64,000 nt of DNA from Agrypnia vestita. Taxonomy: Eukaryota > Arthropoda > Insecta > Trichoptera > Phryganeidae. Location of the stretch: positions 1 to 64,000 of the forward strand of contig JADDOH010002062.1 of the NCBI GenBank assembly GCA_016648135.1. Reading direction: 5' to 3'. The translations under genes were made by a program, and so were the position numbers. A model generated the notes under the pieces. The model ran no database searches. It was not told the origin of the DNA and saw nothing but the letters and a program-made list of their open reading frames with translations. Of the stretch, positions 1-11,859 are shown in pieces. Within the stretch, counting starts at the first letter, position 1. Each line of letters opens with the position of its first letter.

Positions 1-960
1 AGATTACAGCAATACTTATAATTAAGTGGTTGATATTAATTTAGCATTAGAAAGTTCTTTAGGGTTAGAGATGGCTGGAAAACTCAATCGAGAACAACAT
101 TGTGCTTTCGACAGTATATTAAGTAAAAAATTTCAGATGTACCTGAAACAAAAAAATGTTTCTTTATTGACGGTCCTGGTGGCACAGGTAAAACGTTCCT
201 TTATAATACTATTATACATACTTGAAGAGGAAGATCTAAGAAAGTTTTATCTGTTGCTTGGACAGGAATATCAGCAATTTTATTACCAGGTGGACGTACA
301 TGTCACATGGCTTTTAATTTACTTCTTGATTTATAGAATAACACAACATGCAGAGTGACATCCAAGAACCGTGCAATTATAAGTGCAGCTGATGTTATCA
401 TCTGGGATGAAGCACCGATGGCGCCAGTTAGATATAATTGTACGTACTCTGTGCGATATAATGGGTAATAATGATATTTTTGGAAATAAAGTAATCATTT
501 TGGGCGGCGACTATACAAATTCTACCAGTTTCTCGAAGGGCTTCTCGCGGTCAGTTAGTAGCGACATCTATTAAAAACAGCCAACATTGGAAAAATTTTA
601 CTATTTTCAATTTGAAAACTAATGTCCCCGCTTTAGAAGGTGAAAATTCATTTACACAGTGGCTTTTAGATTTAGGCGATGGAAAGCTGCCTCCTGTGGA
701 AGGAAAGTATGCGTCATCAGTGCTTATTCCAAATGAAAGTGTAAGTCAAAATGTTGTTCAAAGCATATATAATGAAGTACATTCTATAGCGGATGTTCCC
801 CTAATGAGTAAACGAGCGATACTGTGTCCAAAGAATGAACATGCTCGATTGGTTAACGAAGATGTACTCGGGCGTTTAGAAGGTCCAATCTTTACATTTT
901 ATTACGTGGATAGTATTAAAGATGATGGTCGTGAAATGGACTACAAAATGATATATTTTT
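1..960 (+). pseudogene. Helitron helicase (PIF1-like) remnant
   Basis: The helicase region of a Helitron replicase can be read across three frames with breaks. Around 71-160: GKLNREQHCAFDSIL, an N-terminal Pif1 motif. At about 163-220, one frame over: FIDGPGGTGKTFLYNTII, the Walker A ATP-binding loop. At about 385-420: SAADVIIWDEAPMA, the Walker B DEA motif. At about 500-620: LGGDY, then in another frame QILPVSRRASRGQLVATSIK. At 612-960: TNVPALEGENSFTQWLLDLG and related C-terminal sequence, ending in a stop at 961. At least two frameshifts and the 3' truncation make it non-functional. The 5' end runs off the window, so the Rep/HUH domain may lie upstream. Confidence 0.88.
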
Positions 961-1089
961 AAAATACATTCATTTATCAATAATCATTGAACTAAAATGC
1001 TATGTAATTTATTAATAAATAAGACGCTGTAATTTTATCGATAAAAATAAATACAAAGAAGAATTCGACAGCTGTTTCATTTTTTGTAT

Positions 1090-1188
1090 GTCACTGACAG
1101 CTACCATAGACAGTAAAACCTGATTTTTTTCACTGAAATTTTGTCTGTCACTGACAGCTACCATAGACACTAAAACCTGATTTTTTTC
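1090..1188. repeat. 57-bp tandem duplication
   Basis: The stretch starting GTCACTGACAGCTACC occurs at 1090 and again at 1147. The second copy follows the first directly and is shorter, matching for about 42 bp with one mismatch (CAGTAAAACC against CACTAAAACC). Just downstream of the Helitron remnant; function unknown. Confidence 0.85.
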
Positions 1189-1235
1189 TCCTCAATGTTG
1201 ATGAATTCATTATTTTTAAACCAGCCAAACTTAAA

Positions 1236-1330
1236 AACTCAGAGTTGACAGCATCACCATATTATACAGTAACTGTCAAGAAACAAAAAAAGAAATATTG
1301 CTTACTTCAGAATACGGCCAATTATCAAAT
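1236..1330. repeat. Half of a palindromic MITE (same family as 61999-62332)
   Basis: The stretch with TTGACAGCATCACC, CAGTAACTGTCAAG and GCTTACTTCAGAATACGG matches the right arm of the palindromic elements at 23779-24286 and 61999-62332. The left arm is missing, so this is a solo arm or a truncated copy. The hairpin array starts about 30 bp further on. Confidence 0.65.
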
Positions 1331-1358
1331 TCTATTAACTTTGTAACAGTAAGGAAAT

Positions 1359-1642
1359 CAATTGTGTTTGTTGCAGAGCAAACACAATTGGCCGCGGGAC
1401 GACCGTTATTGGCCGCGAAGCGGCCACAAAGCAAAAATGGAAATTTTCCAGATACAATTGGCCGCGAAGCGGCTGACGTAGGCATAGGTAAACAATTGTG
1501 TTTGCTGCACAGCAAACACAATTGGCCGCGCAGCGGCCATGGCTGGCCGCGGAGCGGCCGTCATTGGCCGCGAAGCGGCCACAATAGCCGCCCGCAGGGC
1601 CTAGCAGTAAGCAATCGGCGAAGCCGATTGCTTTCCTGCTAG
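1359..1642. repeat. GC-rich hairpin array (eight near-perfect stem-loops)
   Basis: Eight short inverted repeats lie within 284 bp: 1359-1390 and 1493-1524 (CAATTGTGTTTG.. stems), 1411-1425, 1460-1473, 1524-1538, 1545-1559 and 1566-1580 (GGCCGC-NNN-GCGGCC, mostly loop GAA), and 1611-1631 (GCAATCGGC-GAA-GCCGATTGC). The last is enclosed by a further CTAGCAG..CTGCTAG stem at 1601-1642. The loop region GCGAAGC is known to form an unusually stable DNA mini-hairpin. The array is strongly GC-rich in an AT-rich setting and codes for nothing convincing, although both strands are open by chance. Hairpin motifs end Helitrons, and a Helitron remnant lies just upstream, but this array is more elaborate than a Helitron end. 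Confidence 0.9.
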
Positions 1643-2192
1643 TACTTTTATTAATTAGTATATTATGTGATATAACAATATAAATAGGTATAAGTTTGAT
1701 ATATTACGTGTCAATATAAATAGTGTCCATTTTTTAAAGATGTTAAAATGCGCGCCAAAATTATAACAAATTGGTAAGGCTCCATTCCAAAGAAAATTTT
1801 CCGCTCTGTAAGATATTGTGTTTGCTTTTACGTTACATTTATTATTTTATTCAATTACAGGCCTTCAAAAGGAATGTCAAGTAGAAAAAGTGAGCACTTA
1901 AGACACCTCCTTCAGCTCGAATGACGAATTCTTTGAGTTAAGACCGGCTGGTTTTTTATCGCAGCGGCATCAAAAAACTTGTAGAAAGCTGGCAAGAAGT
2001 TTTATATAGAAAAGGAGAATACATTATTGACTAATTAATTGTTCTGTTTTACTGTAACTTACGTTAATACCTAATATTTTAAATTACTTATGTTTTTATT
2101 CATTTATTTCTCATAATATACATGTAAATAACAGGATTTCTCTATTCTCGGACTCTCGGATTCTGGATTGTTTCCGGATCATCGCCCTCGAG

Positions 2193-2257
2193 GTGAGTAC
2201 CTACTCACAAAAACGGCGCCGTATAAATGATCCAATTAGTATTATCCCGGGACTCGT
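2193..2257. repeat. Perfect palindrome plus TATA-like motif, copy 1
   Basis: A perfect 16-bp palindrome, GTGAGTACCTACTCAC (2193-2208), is followed about 15 bp later by GTATAAATGATCCAATTA. The whole 65-bp block recurs at 4040-4092. The spacing resembles a small core promoter, or a piece of a transposon end; no gene follows. Confidence 0.6.
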
Positions 2258-2850
2258 GATATATTGATAATTTTTTTTTTAATAAAATATTTTGTTTGTT
2301 ATTTTATAAACTATGTTAATTTTATTTTATTTACCTTTTTATATATAAAACATGTATTGATAAAAAATATACTATTTTTAAATGAAAATATAGATATAAA
2401 AATCATTTAAAAAATCTAATTTGAATTAAATATATTGTATATATTTACGATAAATCTATTATATTATATTATGGTAACAATAATAAAATATAGAAATTAA
2501 ACACACACATTAAAACAATTTTATTTAAAATAGCATTTTAAAAATACCAAAATATTCAAATTTACATCTGATAGCCTGCTGTTCGATTTTGTAAATATAT
2601 TATATTTACAGTAAATTGAAAAAACTATCTGTTTCAAATATTCAAGTTCATTCAAATATTCAAAGTCATTCTCCCCTGTAGATTCATAAGCTTTTAATTC
2701 TTTTTTAAAATTAAAAATATTTTCTAGTACATTTTTGTTCTAGAAAATATTTTTAGTTTTTCCGAATAAGTCCCGGGACTCGACATAAGCATTCCCGGGA
2801 CTCGATTAATCGAAAATTCGATGTATTCCCGGGTCGACCCGGGTCAGAAA
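2248..2850. repeat. Element with repeated CCCGGGACTCG motif
   Basis: TCCCGGGACTCG occurs near 2247, 2771 and 2793, followed by CCCGGGTCGACCCGGGTC near 2828. These GC-rich blocks frame about 500 bp of AT-rich sequence without a gene. Related CGGGA-rich ends occur on the 52835-53311 element, so this may be a decayed relative. No clear termini were found. Confidence 0.4.
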
Positions 2851-3617
2851 CCCGGTGATACATGATAACAAATAAATGATTATGAATAAATCCTATTTTT
2901 GTTTTTCCGTTAGTTTATATTTGAGTATCACACAACTCGTTTCGAAATCCTCCGTTTCCTTTCTCAGGTGAGACTAAAATATGTGGTTGCGAATGTCTGG
3001 TGTACGAATTGTAGGTTCAGTGGAAGTAGAGGGGATATCTAGGTGATGGGAGAGAGGGAACATTGTGAGAAGGGGTGTAATGAAGTGTTGCATTTAATTG
3101 TTGGTGATGTTATTTTTGTGTTTAGGTTTTTATGAATTTCAAGAGTTTCTAAATTATTTTGTTAAAGAGATATTTATATTTATATCGTTGAATGTGTGCT
3201 TATTTTCTATTATGTGGTCAGGATATTCTAAAAAATTATTATTAGTGAGTCATCTTTGAATCTAGTTTTTATTGATCTTCCTGTTCGAACTATATATGCT
3301 ATTGTAAAGCGCAATCCCCACATTGTAGTTTATAGACCCCATTGAAGAATAATGACAGATTAATAACAAATAAACGCTCTAAACTGCGTAGCAGTTTGAC
3401 ATGATCACAAATTTAGTTAATATTTTTGTCTATTATATATATAATATAATTGATCTCGTGGATTCGAACGCTAGCGAGGTTAATTAATTGCTAGACTGGA
3501 GATAGCTTACTCGCCTGACTTGTCGGTATGGATTAAGCCATTGATCATGGGTGTTACCTCAGTGTGACCCTAGTGCATTTAATCATTACTGCTCGACTAT
3601 GTATCAAACATATATCG

Positions 3618-3770
3618 TTACAGTAGCTTGTTGCTATAGTGGTTATGACACTACTATGCCAAGTGATCTAATGTCGGGGGTTCAAGCTTCGTTTCAGAAG
3701 CTCCAAGTTAGTTTCTTCTATGTTCACAGCACTAGCATTTAGCTTAATTTAAAAATAGTAAGAATATTTA
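3618..3770 (+). mobile_element. tRNA-derived SINE, family A
   Basis: A tRNA-like head has an A-box-like TAGTGGTTATGAC and a B box GGTTCAAGC near 3680. The tail CATTTAGCTTAATTTAAAAA then TAGTAAGAATATT is shared with copies at 26398-26552, 43030-43085 and 50462-50610. No intact tRNA cloverleaf remains. Confidence 0.7.
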
Positions 3771-4039
3771 TAAAATCATATAATAACTTACAGAACTAGA
3801 CCATTATAACACTACCTACCTAATGTTTTCCACTCCTAGTATGCACTCTGCGAAAATAACCTAATTCTTATTCTTACTGGCACTCTCAAAAACCTATGGT
3901 TTTAACGTTATTTCAATTTTTTGGCATGTTATCTAGTATATTTGTAATAGTAAATAAGTTTTTCACTGTATAGCTATTTACTATTAATATTTATAGCAAG
4001 TAAGTTGTTTTGTACTTTTTTGCGTGAAGCGCTCTTGAG

Positions 4040-4092
4040 GTGAGTACCTACTCACGAAACGGCACTCTATAAATCATCCAATTATTATTATT
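4040..4092. repeat. Perfect palindrome plus TATA-like motif, copy 2
   Basis: GTGAGTACCTACTCAC is repeated exactly, followed by CTATAAATCATCCAATTA. It matches 2193-2257 in sequence and spacing, with a few substitutions between. Confidence 0.6.
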
Positions 4093-4099
4093 AATATTC

Positions 4100-7000
4100 T
4101 TATTTTGATATTCAGCATACCTATGTTTTCTATTTTATTATTTGATGAACGATTGTTATCTTTAAAAAAATACCGATTATTCCTTGATATCTTGGAAAAT
4201 TCGGGTTTTGTTATGCAGAACCAAAATAATGATTTGTAAATATTTTTTTTTATTGTAGCTAATTTTGAGACGTCGGCAATATGATTATGTATAGTGTACG
4301 CACTAACAATGTTTTGAACATTTTTAAATATCAAGTAAAATTTATAGTGGGTTTTTTATTAGACTTTTTTTAACCCTTCCCAATTTACGTCAGTATGAAA
4401 TTTATCATTTTTATAATAATAAATAGTTAATAAAAAGTCGAAGCCTTTAGAGCTGATGCACTTGTAGAAGTAGAGCAGGTGGTATAGCCGCGTGTAGAGG
4501 TCAAAACTGCGACCACTAACTAGTCGTGTGTCAAAATCACTAAACGAACGCACACGTTATTTCCTTTTTATTGTCTTACAATTTTTTCTCTGTCTCATAA
4601 CTCCCTTAATTGATAATGTAGACAGTAAATTTTACATAAATAAAAATATTTAAGACATCATTAAGGGTTGTCTATAATTAAAAAAAACGTATTTTCTTAC
4701 TCGGAATGGTGACGCAAATCAAATCCTATTCCTCAAATATAAAATAACGTCATTCAAAACACTTACATAAACATTGTAAATAATTGAGCGGCAGCAAGCA
4801 TTTATATTGTGACAATCTGAAATTGTCATTTTCTTCCGTCAACGCTTTTCCTGTTCGTGGGTTTTTAATGATTATGTTAATAAAATAAAATAACAATAAC
4901 ATAACATTAAATAGGTTCATGTGGAAGAAAATACGATTTACCGAAAATTTTTCTGGCATTTATTTTTTTTATTCGGTGAGTTAGTTTGTTAAATAGTTTT
5001 GGTACATTCTGCTGATTGGTCCGGTCTCGTAAACAATATTTGTTTTTTTATTTTATATTTTCTTATTCGACATTTATGGTGTCGTATATCCGTGTTGCAT
5101 TTGTATTCGTAATCTATCCTGCACTTATTCTACCAGTGTCAGATTGCAATTGAGTTGTTTTTGTATCGGTAAGTTATTGCACATTTTAGAAAGGTAGTCA
5201 GACTGGTCTACATGCTTCTTTTTGTTTTTTAATTGCGAGAGTTTTAATTACTTAATCTTAACATCGAGAGTATTCTCGACATAACATCTCACGCGAGTAT
5301 AACCTCTATCTCGGGGATTGTTTCGTAACAAAGATGTCACCCGTAGACACGTGCTACAAGATGACATCTAAAGTCTCTTTGTTGAAATGTCAATGCTACC
5401 CACGCAATTCACAGGCTTTAAACACAAAATGAAGCGGTAAAAATGGAGTATGCCTTTGACATTTTAATGTATCGATTTCATGATTCACACTGAAACCAAT
5501 ATGTGGAAACCTTACACTCTGTGGTAAACATCCATAAAATAATGACCGTAAATATATGGATGGAAATGAAATAAATAACAAAGAATTGTAAGAATGCCAA
5601 ACGTACGTTTTGTTCCAGTGATAGCGGGGAGTATTAATTGTAGTTTTGTATTCTTGGGATTTGCGAATTCGGTTGATTTACATATTATGGTTAAACAAAA
5701 AATCTTAAAAATAAGAATTTTACGGGATTGGACAGCTCAATACGATATGTTTATATTTATGTGCTGAAAACGTCCAAACTCTAAGTGATATGTTTTTTTG
5801 TAAATTAAATATTTTAAATTAATTAATTTAAAATATTTAAATTAATTCTTAAACTAAGTTTTTCTCTGTTTTCTGCGGCTTTAAATTTACAAATCCTTTT
5901 ACACGATAATAATTTTGTAGAAAACGTCTAAGGGAGTTGAACGTTTTCTACGCTTCAAATAATACTTTTTACTTCATTCTTTATTAAATTCATAGAACGT
6001 AGAACCCACACAGAAAAAATTTTTTTTTCGTACATTTAGACATTTTATAGAAAGAATCCAACCTGTAAAACGCGTCACATCTTAATAAATATTTTTTTCT
6101 TCTTATAGTTTCATAAAAAAAAACATTTGTACAAATAAGTGCTCTATAAAAAAATGCAATAATCAATTAAATATCAAAGTATTATATTTTTGTAGGTTCA
6201 AATTTTTAGAAGCCATTTTCTCAGTTCCATTTTTTCGGGTAGGATGTTTTTTTGTAGGATAACTCATTGCCTCCAAGTGTTATAATAAATCGAATAGTTT
6301 ATTATTTATCACATAATTTTTAATTATAATTATATTCTCTACAGTGCAGTGAGTCTAATTTCGTAGCCAAAAAAAGAATTTTCGGTAACATTTCGCTGTC
6401 ATTGTCTTCGTTATTGTCCTTATGATTCAACATTTGTTGACATTAAAGTCACACTAGAAGCACAGTAAGGTAAAGTATACAGTATGTTGTCTCGGCAGTG
6501 TCCTTGAAATAAATACCTACGGCCGCTTGGTAGTTAAACTTGGTTAAACACGCACCAGGGCTGCTCATTGACTGACTCTTTAGGGTTTGGGGTGCCATAA
6601 ATTAACATAAATGTATGCGCGGCAGCGTCTCACACTGCTTGCGTCCGTACGTTACTGCAGCCCTGCGGCGACCGCGCAGACCGAAGTATACCGAGATTTC
6701 GAAGGGCGTCGTTTCGGCTGTTTGTATGAAGATGTAATATTGAATGTTCACTATACTGTGGTAGAAGTATTTATCAGAGTCCTGTTGATAATCTATATGT
6801 TAAACAGTATAATTAAATAAATAATATAAAATGTTAGTTTTCTTGGAAAAGTTGTACTATTTGGGAAGGATTAAATTAAACTAGATTTGCAAAAGGAAGT
6901 CTGAAAAAGCCTTTGAGAAAGCCTCAAAATAATGAGAAGAGGGCCAACACCAGCAACGATTGCTGAAGGGTTATTGGAGAGTCCTTTAACTTTACATTTG

Positions 7001-8400
7001 CGCCTCCCAGCTTCTGCCGCTCTTAGAATACATCCATGGTAAAGTATTCCTGTTGCTTTAGGCTCAGCAGAATTTTTCATATTAACACATCATTGTGCTT
7101 TACACGTCTCAAGAGAGAAGGAACAACACGTGATAGTAATCTTCTTAATAAAAAATCTAAATGGAAAAATACATGCTGTTTATAAATAGTCGAATGTGGA
7201 GGCGTTTACTTTGTGGAAATCCATTTTAATAATTATGAATAAAATAAAAATAAACAATACTTTTTCAGGTGAGTGCAGACTGAGTGTGTGGGAGTTTATG
7301 ACTGGCGTATGTGTCGTCGGTCTAGCAGAAGTGGAATCGGTATTATAATTACTTTTCATTGAAAAATTATTTAAAAATAATCAAAATGGCGGAGTTATGT
7401 CCTGTCCTGTAAAGCTCCATCTCCATGACGAGCGCAGTTGGTGGAAATCATCATGAAGATCATCATGAGTGAAATTAAAAAGTATATTATTTTTTCTTTT
7501 TCAAACACAGCAAAGATAAATGATGTTCTACCATGTGGCATATCGAAAAAACTGTTTTTTTTGTGTAAATGAGATCAGTTTGAAAATATTTTTTTTAATA
7601 AGTTACAAATTGATAAATAAGCATAAGACTATTTTATTTAAAAAAAATGTATGGTTCATCATAGATAATATTAAAAGTTAGATGTGTACAAAATTAGAAC
7701 AAAATCGGTCTAATAAATGTTTGAGATATTTTCTCCACCTGTCTGAAAAAGGGAATTTGGAGAAATTCTCAAAAGATTAACGAAATTGGTTTAAAAGTTC
7801 ATCTACTACGCTACCTTCAAATTACTTTTACTCAGAAAACATTTAAAAGCATGTAAAGAAAACCACTTTACATATGAGCATTTTTCTTGAGTTTGTCTAT
7901 GCCTGGTGATTTTATGAAAAAAGTGTGAGGGTTGATTGAGCAAATAATTTCTCTTAAAAATACAAAAAGACTTGAAATAAAGGCTTTAAACGTTGTTTCT
8001 TTTATTTTTACAGATGAGTGAATCTTTTGTTAACAGATATGTAATTGAATAAATGTAAATTTGTATGTTTTGATAAATAAATCTATTATTTTTACAGAGA
8101 AACACATTACGTCATTGTTTCATTAATTTCAATTAATCAAGAGTGCATTATCATTATAAGTATTAAAATAAGTTTTAAATAAGTAAAGACATATTTTCAA
8201 AGAAAAAAGATCTTTTAAAATTTCAAGGTGATGCAACCCCTTAAATAAATAAATGCGTCACGATATTCAAATATCGTAATGTATATTTTTATATACCTAC
8301 CGAAATAAAAGAAAAAAAAAATTATACGCAAAAATAAAAGCATTAAAAAACAAAATAAAGCTTAGAAGCGTATATTTTCTTACTTCCGATAGCAAACAAA
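4100..8400. other. AT-rich stretch, no gene recognised
   Basis: Short open frames here lack coding character. A GC-richer patch at about 6600-6720 and a short minus-strand frame at 6871-7080 match no family I know. No element termini were found. Confidence 0.5.
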
Positions 8401-8730
8401 GGATCGAAGGGGAGACATCCATGACTATTTGTCACGAGTCGTGCGGTAGAATCGATACAACATTAATATGTGGCGGCCGCTATTGCCGATCGTAAAATCT
8501 TGTATTCTAGTTTGGCCAGGCAGCAACGTGGCGTAGTAGGATAATATCCAATTCCAAACAAAACCCTCCGACTGTTTTAACAACTCAAAAAATCTGGCCA
8601 CAAACGCAAACGCCACTAAAACATAAAAATACCGTCGCTTCGTATTCAATAGTCGTCCGTATCGCTCCTCCGATTATATCCTAGACCGCGGTACGAACAT
8701 AATAGGGGATCAAAAAAGGGTTTAGACATA

Positions 8731-8825
8731 ATGGATATGGACGGACTGAGTATGCATGAAGTTTTGGGCGAGAGGGTCGATAGCGTGAAGAGTTTGGCGG
8801 AGAATTTTTACGGCATCCTTAAAGG
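8731..8825 (+). CDS. Candidate first coding exon, unknown protein
   Basis: From the ATG at 8731 the plus strand reads MDMDGLSMHEVLGERVDSVK and SLAENFYGILK and then meets a good donor, AAAG|GTAAAA, at 8825/8826. The local base composition is more balanced than the surroundings, and the upstream 300 bp is also GC-richer, as a 5' UTR or promoter would be. The peptide is acidic and probably helical. No family was recognised and no second exon was found downstream, where an LTR-like sequence starts only 90 bp later. The opposite strand is open here too. It may be a chance frame. Confidence 0.35.
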
Positions 8826-8914
8826 TAAAATGTAATATATTCAGTTCATTTCCAAAGGCAACGCATTGTTTCAAAGTAAAGGAAAATAGTTTAGAGACTT
8901 TTTGTTATTCATAT

Positions 8915-9300
8915 TGTCACGAGATGCTAGAATAAGAAAAAATTACACGTAATCGATGATTTTACAGTACTCTACATCTTTTAAACCAAAACCGGAAGGT
9001 TCTAGAATATTGAAAAACATCTAGGCGAACACGGGTCAGGTATAAATACAAGGAGCGCTGTGATGCGCAATTTAGTCTTGTTCGATATTTGAAAAGCAGT
9101 GTGGCCATAGCGTTGTAAACCGAGTGATACATATCGAGCGAGTACGTACCGACAAGCGAGATGTCTTTATAGAACGAACGTAAGCGATTTAAATAACGTT
9201 CGAAATCGAACAGAATATTCGAGAAAGCGATCGATGCAATAGAAACAGCGTAATCGAAAGTATTTTTTTGATTACACCGTGTGCCTACTCATATTCGTAC
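8915..9300 (+). mobile_element. LTR-like sequence, probably a solo or partial LTR
   Basis: It begins TGTCACGAGATGCTAGAAT, very like the start of the solo LTR at 33119-33686 (TGTAACGCGATGATAGAAT on its own strand). A TATA box (GGTATAAATACAAGG) near 9039-9053 with GCGCAATTTAGTCTTG downstream looks like an LTR promoter and start. The right end and a target-site duplication could not be fixed; the end given is approximate. Confidence 0.55.
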
Positions 9301-11340
9301 ATATTTCTACATACACTAATATTTGTACAAACATTTTTTTTGTATAAATATGAGAACGTATACAAGTATAGATATTTTTATTTTCAATCCAATTAAGAGC
9401 TCTATTCATTTCTTCAATTCTGCGGTATTTATCTTTTTATAATTATAATTCTCGGTACCCTGTTTTGCGTCACTTATTGTTTCTTGAAGTTTCCGCCATT
9501 GGCTAAATAATTAATGAAGCACAATAGTTTTTTTGAGGAGTAATGTCTGATTAGTATGAGTAAATTTAATAAATTAATAAATTTATAACTCCGCTTTTTT
9601 ACATGGCTTGAGTGAATAATGAAAATTATTAATATAATTCCTTTCGTAGTATTTATCCATTTTTTACGTAGTCTATCTCACTTTTCAGGAGCTTTTATCG
9701 GGGTTGATGAAAACATTGATTAACCTTTAGCGTTAGAAGCCTTGATGATGACTGCTGAAACGTGATCCAAATTTTTTTTTCCCATTTTCCGAATCCATTT
9801 TTTCGAAGAAATCCTGTTTTCATGCGTTAGCCGTGAAAACCACCAAGTAAAGGTATCCGATGTTACCTACTGATTAAAAAATGCTTACTTATTGATTTAA
9901 AATGTTATTTTATTTAAGGTTAAGGTTTACACTGAATACAAAAAATATACCTACCTACTTTTAGAAATTAATTTTCCAGAGTTTCAGTAAGTAATTAACA
10001 TGATTATGTTATCATGTAAATAGATGTTCATTATCTCCATAACTAGACCGAGGTTTTTGCGAAAGTTGACAGACTATAAGTTATGTCAAACAAATAATTA
10101 AAATATTTATTTTTATTTTAATTAAGGTACAATTTACCAAATTGAATAATTAATTATTTAATATAATGTTGTATTTATAAAAACTAAATATATTCATTAA
10201 CTGTGTTTGGAGCACAAAAAGGCAAAAGAGACAGAAAACAAAAAATATATCATAAGTCAATACATAGTATAAAATCTCCCGTAATAAAAGACTCCAGCGA
10301 GCGCCTGTATGACCGCGCTAATCTCGAGAACCAATGAACGGATTTGTATGAGATTATCACTGTTATGATCTGCATTTATCTATAAAGATTTAAGTGCATT
10401 AAAAATTGCCCTAGCACGTATAGGAGCTAAGCATTAACGGTATTAGTAAATTATGAATCAAAAAATTTGCCGTTAGAGCGCTCTCATGGAAACGCTGTCT
10501 AATCCGTTAGAAATACAAAAAAATTGCGTAGAAAAGAATTATGTAAAATTAAATTATCTGCAAGAAAGTCAGCGATAGAATATATTTTAAGGGTAACTTA
10601 CACCAACCATTTTTGTCTATAAAATTTCATCAAATGTATAACTAAGATATTATTGTTAACTTTCCAGAAATTTTGACCAATTCACTATTAATCCTTATCA
10701 AATTAAACATCTTTTTAACCTTTAGCATTTACCACAGATCAAATTTTTCCTTCACACCAAATCATTAAATTAAATATCTTAGAAGATACTATGACGAGTT
10801 TATCACTATAAAAACAAAACTGTACCGGGCGAAATTGAGCCGGGTCGCCAGTGAAAAATAAAAATAAAATACGTTGGTACTTTTAGAACGTAAACACACA
10901 AGAAGATAAATTTTTGTCCCCTTTTCACTAAAAATGCGAAAAGAAACTAAATTTAATACAAGAAAGAAACCCCACAGAAATTAACAATAGGTATATACTA
11001 GACACGTATGTATTTCGTTTCATAGGGATCATGTAACAAGAGCTGATCATGTTGGTTTCGTCTTTAGGCCTTTACGTCTTGGGCCATTAAACCCCGCCAC
11101 TCTAGACAATGTTCTTTGGAGGACGTCTGAATTCTGAATATGTAGTGGACGTGGAAAATTTTAGTCTTTTTTTGCAAGAACAGCAAAAGGGTGTTATTAA
11201 AGCTGTAACCGGTAAAAAATGACGGTACTTTACATGCCGGTTCCTCATGAATAAGTATTTACTTAATAACAACCGACACCCATGAAATAGAAATAACGAC
11301 TTTTATCGAAATATTAGAATATTTTATATATTTCCCCTGC
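9301..11340. other. AT-rich stretch, no gene recognised
   Basis: Anonymous AT-rich sequence with no long open frame, no clear inverted repeat and no recognisable element. Confidence 0.5.
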
Positions 11341-11344
11341 TGGG

Positions 11345-11570
11345 AGTTAATGACACTATTTTAAACCACAGATTGTGCCGGGAGGAGTATAAAATGGTTC
11401 GGGTTTGTTGGCCTAGGGTTCAAGCCCCATCTCCGGCCGTTTAATTTCGTTTTTAGCCGTGAATTCGAACGAAATTACGGACGTTACTCGAAGTTATGGA
11501 CAGACAGACAGAAAGATAGACAGAGAGATAGACAGGCGGACGGACGGACGGACAAAGAAATTATAATGTT
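11345..11570 (+). mobile_element. tRNA-like SINE head with LINE-type GACA/GGAC tail
   Basis: TTGTTGGCCTAGGGTTCAAG near 11408-11427 contains a B-box-like GGTTCAAGCCC. The tail carries GAAATTACGGACGTTACTCG, then GACAGACAG and CGGACGGACGGAC runs and an AAATTATAAT end. The same tail occurs without the head at 27181-27262, so a LINE probably supplies it. Confidence 0.55.
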
Positions 11571-11699
11571 TGATTGTACATAAAAATATGTATGTGTTTC
11601 GTAAATACTATTCTTCCCTCTGGTACTGCTGGAAAATCTTTTTACGTATTCTTTGATTTTGTGTCCACTGCAACATAATTCTAAGATTATCGTAGCCTG

Positions 11700-11850
11700 T
11701 AGGATGATCCAGAAGAACATGGAAAGGCTTTGCGAAGAAAGATTGAAGAGTCCCAAGTGACCGACACAGCGCAGGACAGAGAGAGGCGGAAGAATGCTGT
11801 CTAAGCGATGGGCCCCGATCCGATTATGAACGAAGAAGAAATATAACATT
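11700..11850 (+). pseudogene. Possible LINE ORF C-terminal scrap
   Basis: One frame reads EEHGKALRRKIEESQVTDTA then QDRERRKNAV, a stop, and AMGPDPIMNEEE. The D-R-x-x-W/R-R-x-x-V style and a short acidic end resemble the extreme C-terminus of LINE (RTE/Jockey-type) reverse transcriptase ORFs. It is short and contains a stop. Confidence 0.35.
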
Positions 11851-11859
11851 TTCTCAGGA

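Noticed and set aside
1276..1642. Protein-coding genes over the hairpin array
   Set aside because: Both strands are open over the same palindromic GC repeats; the peptides are repeat artefacts.
11484..11849. Minus-strand 121-codon frame
   Set aside because: Spans the GACA/GGAC tail; the Cys/Leu/Ser repeats are translation of simple sequence.
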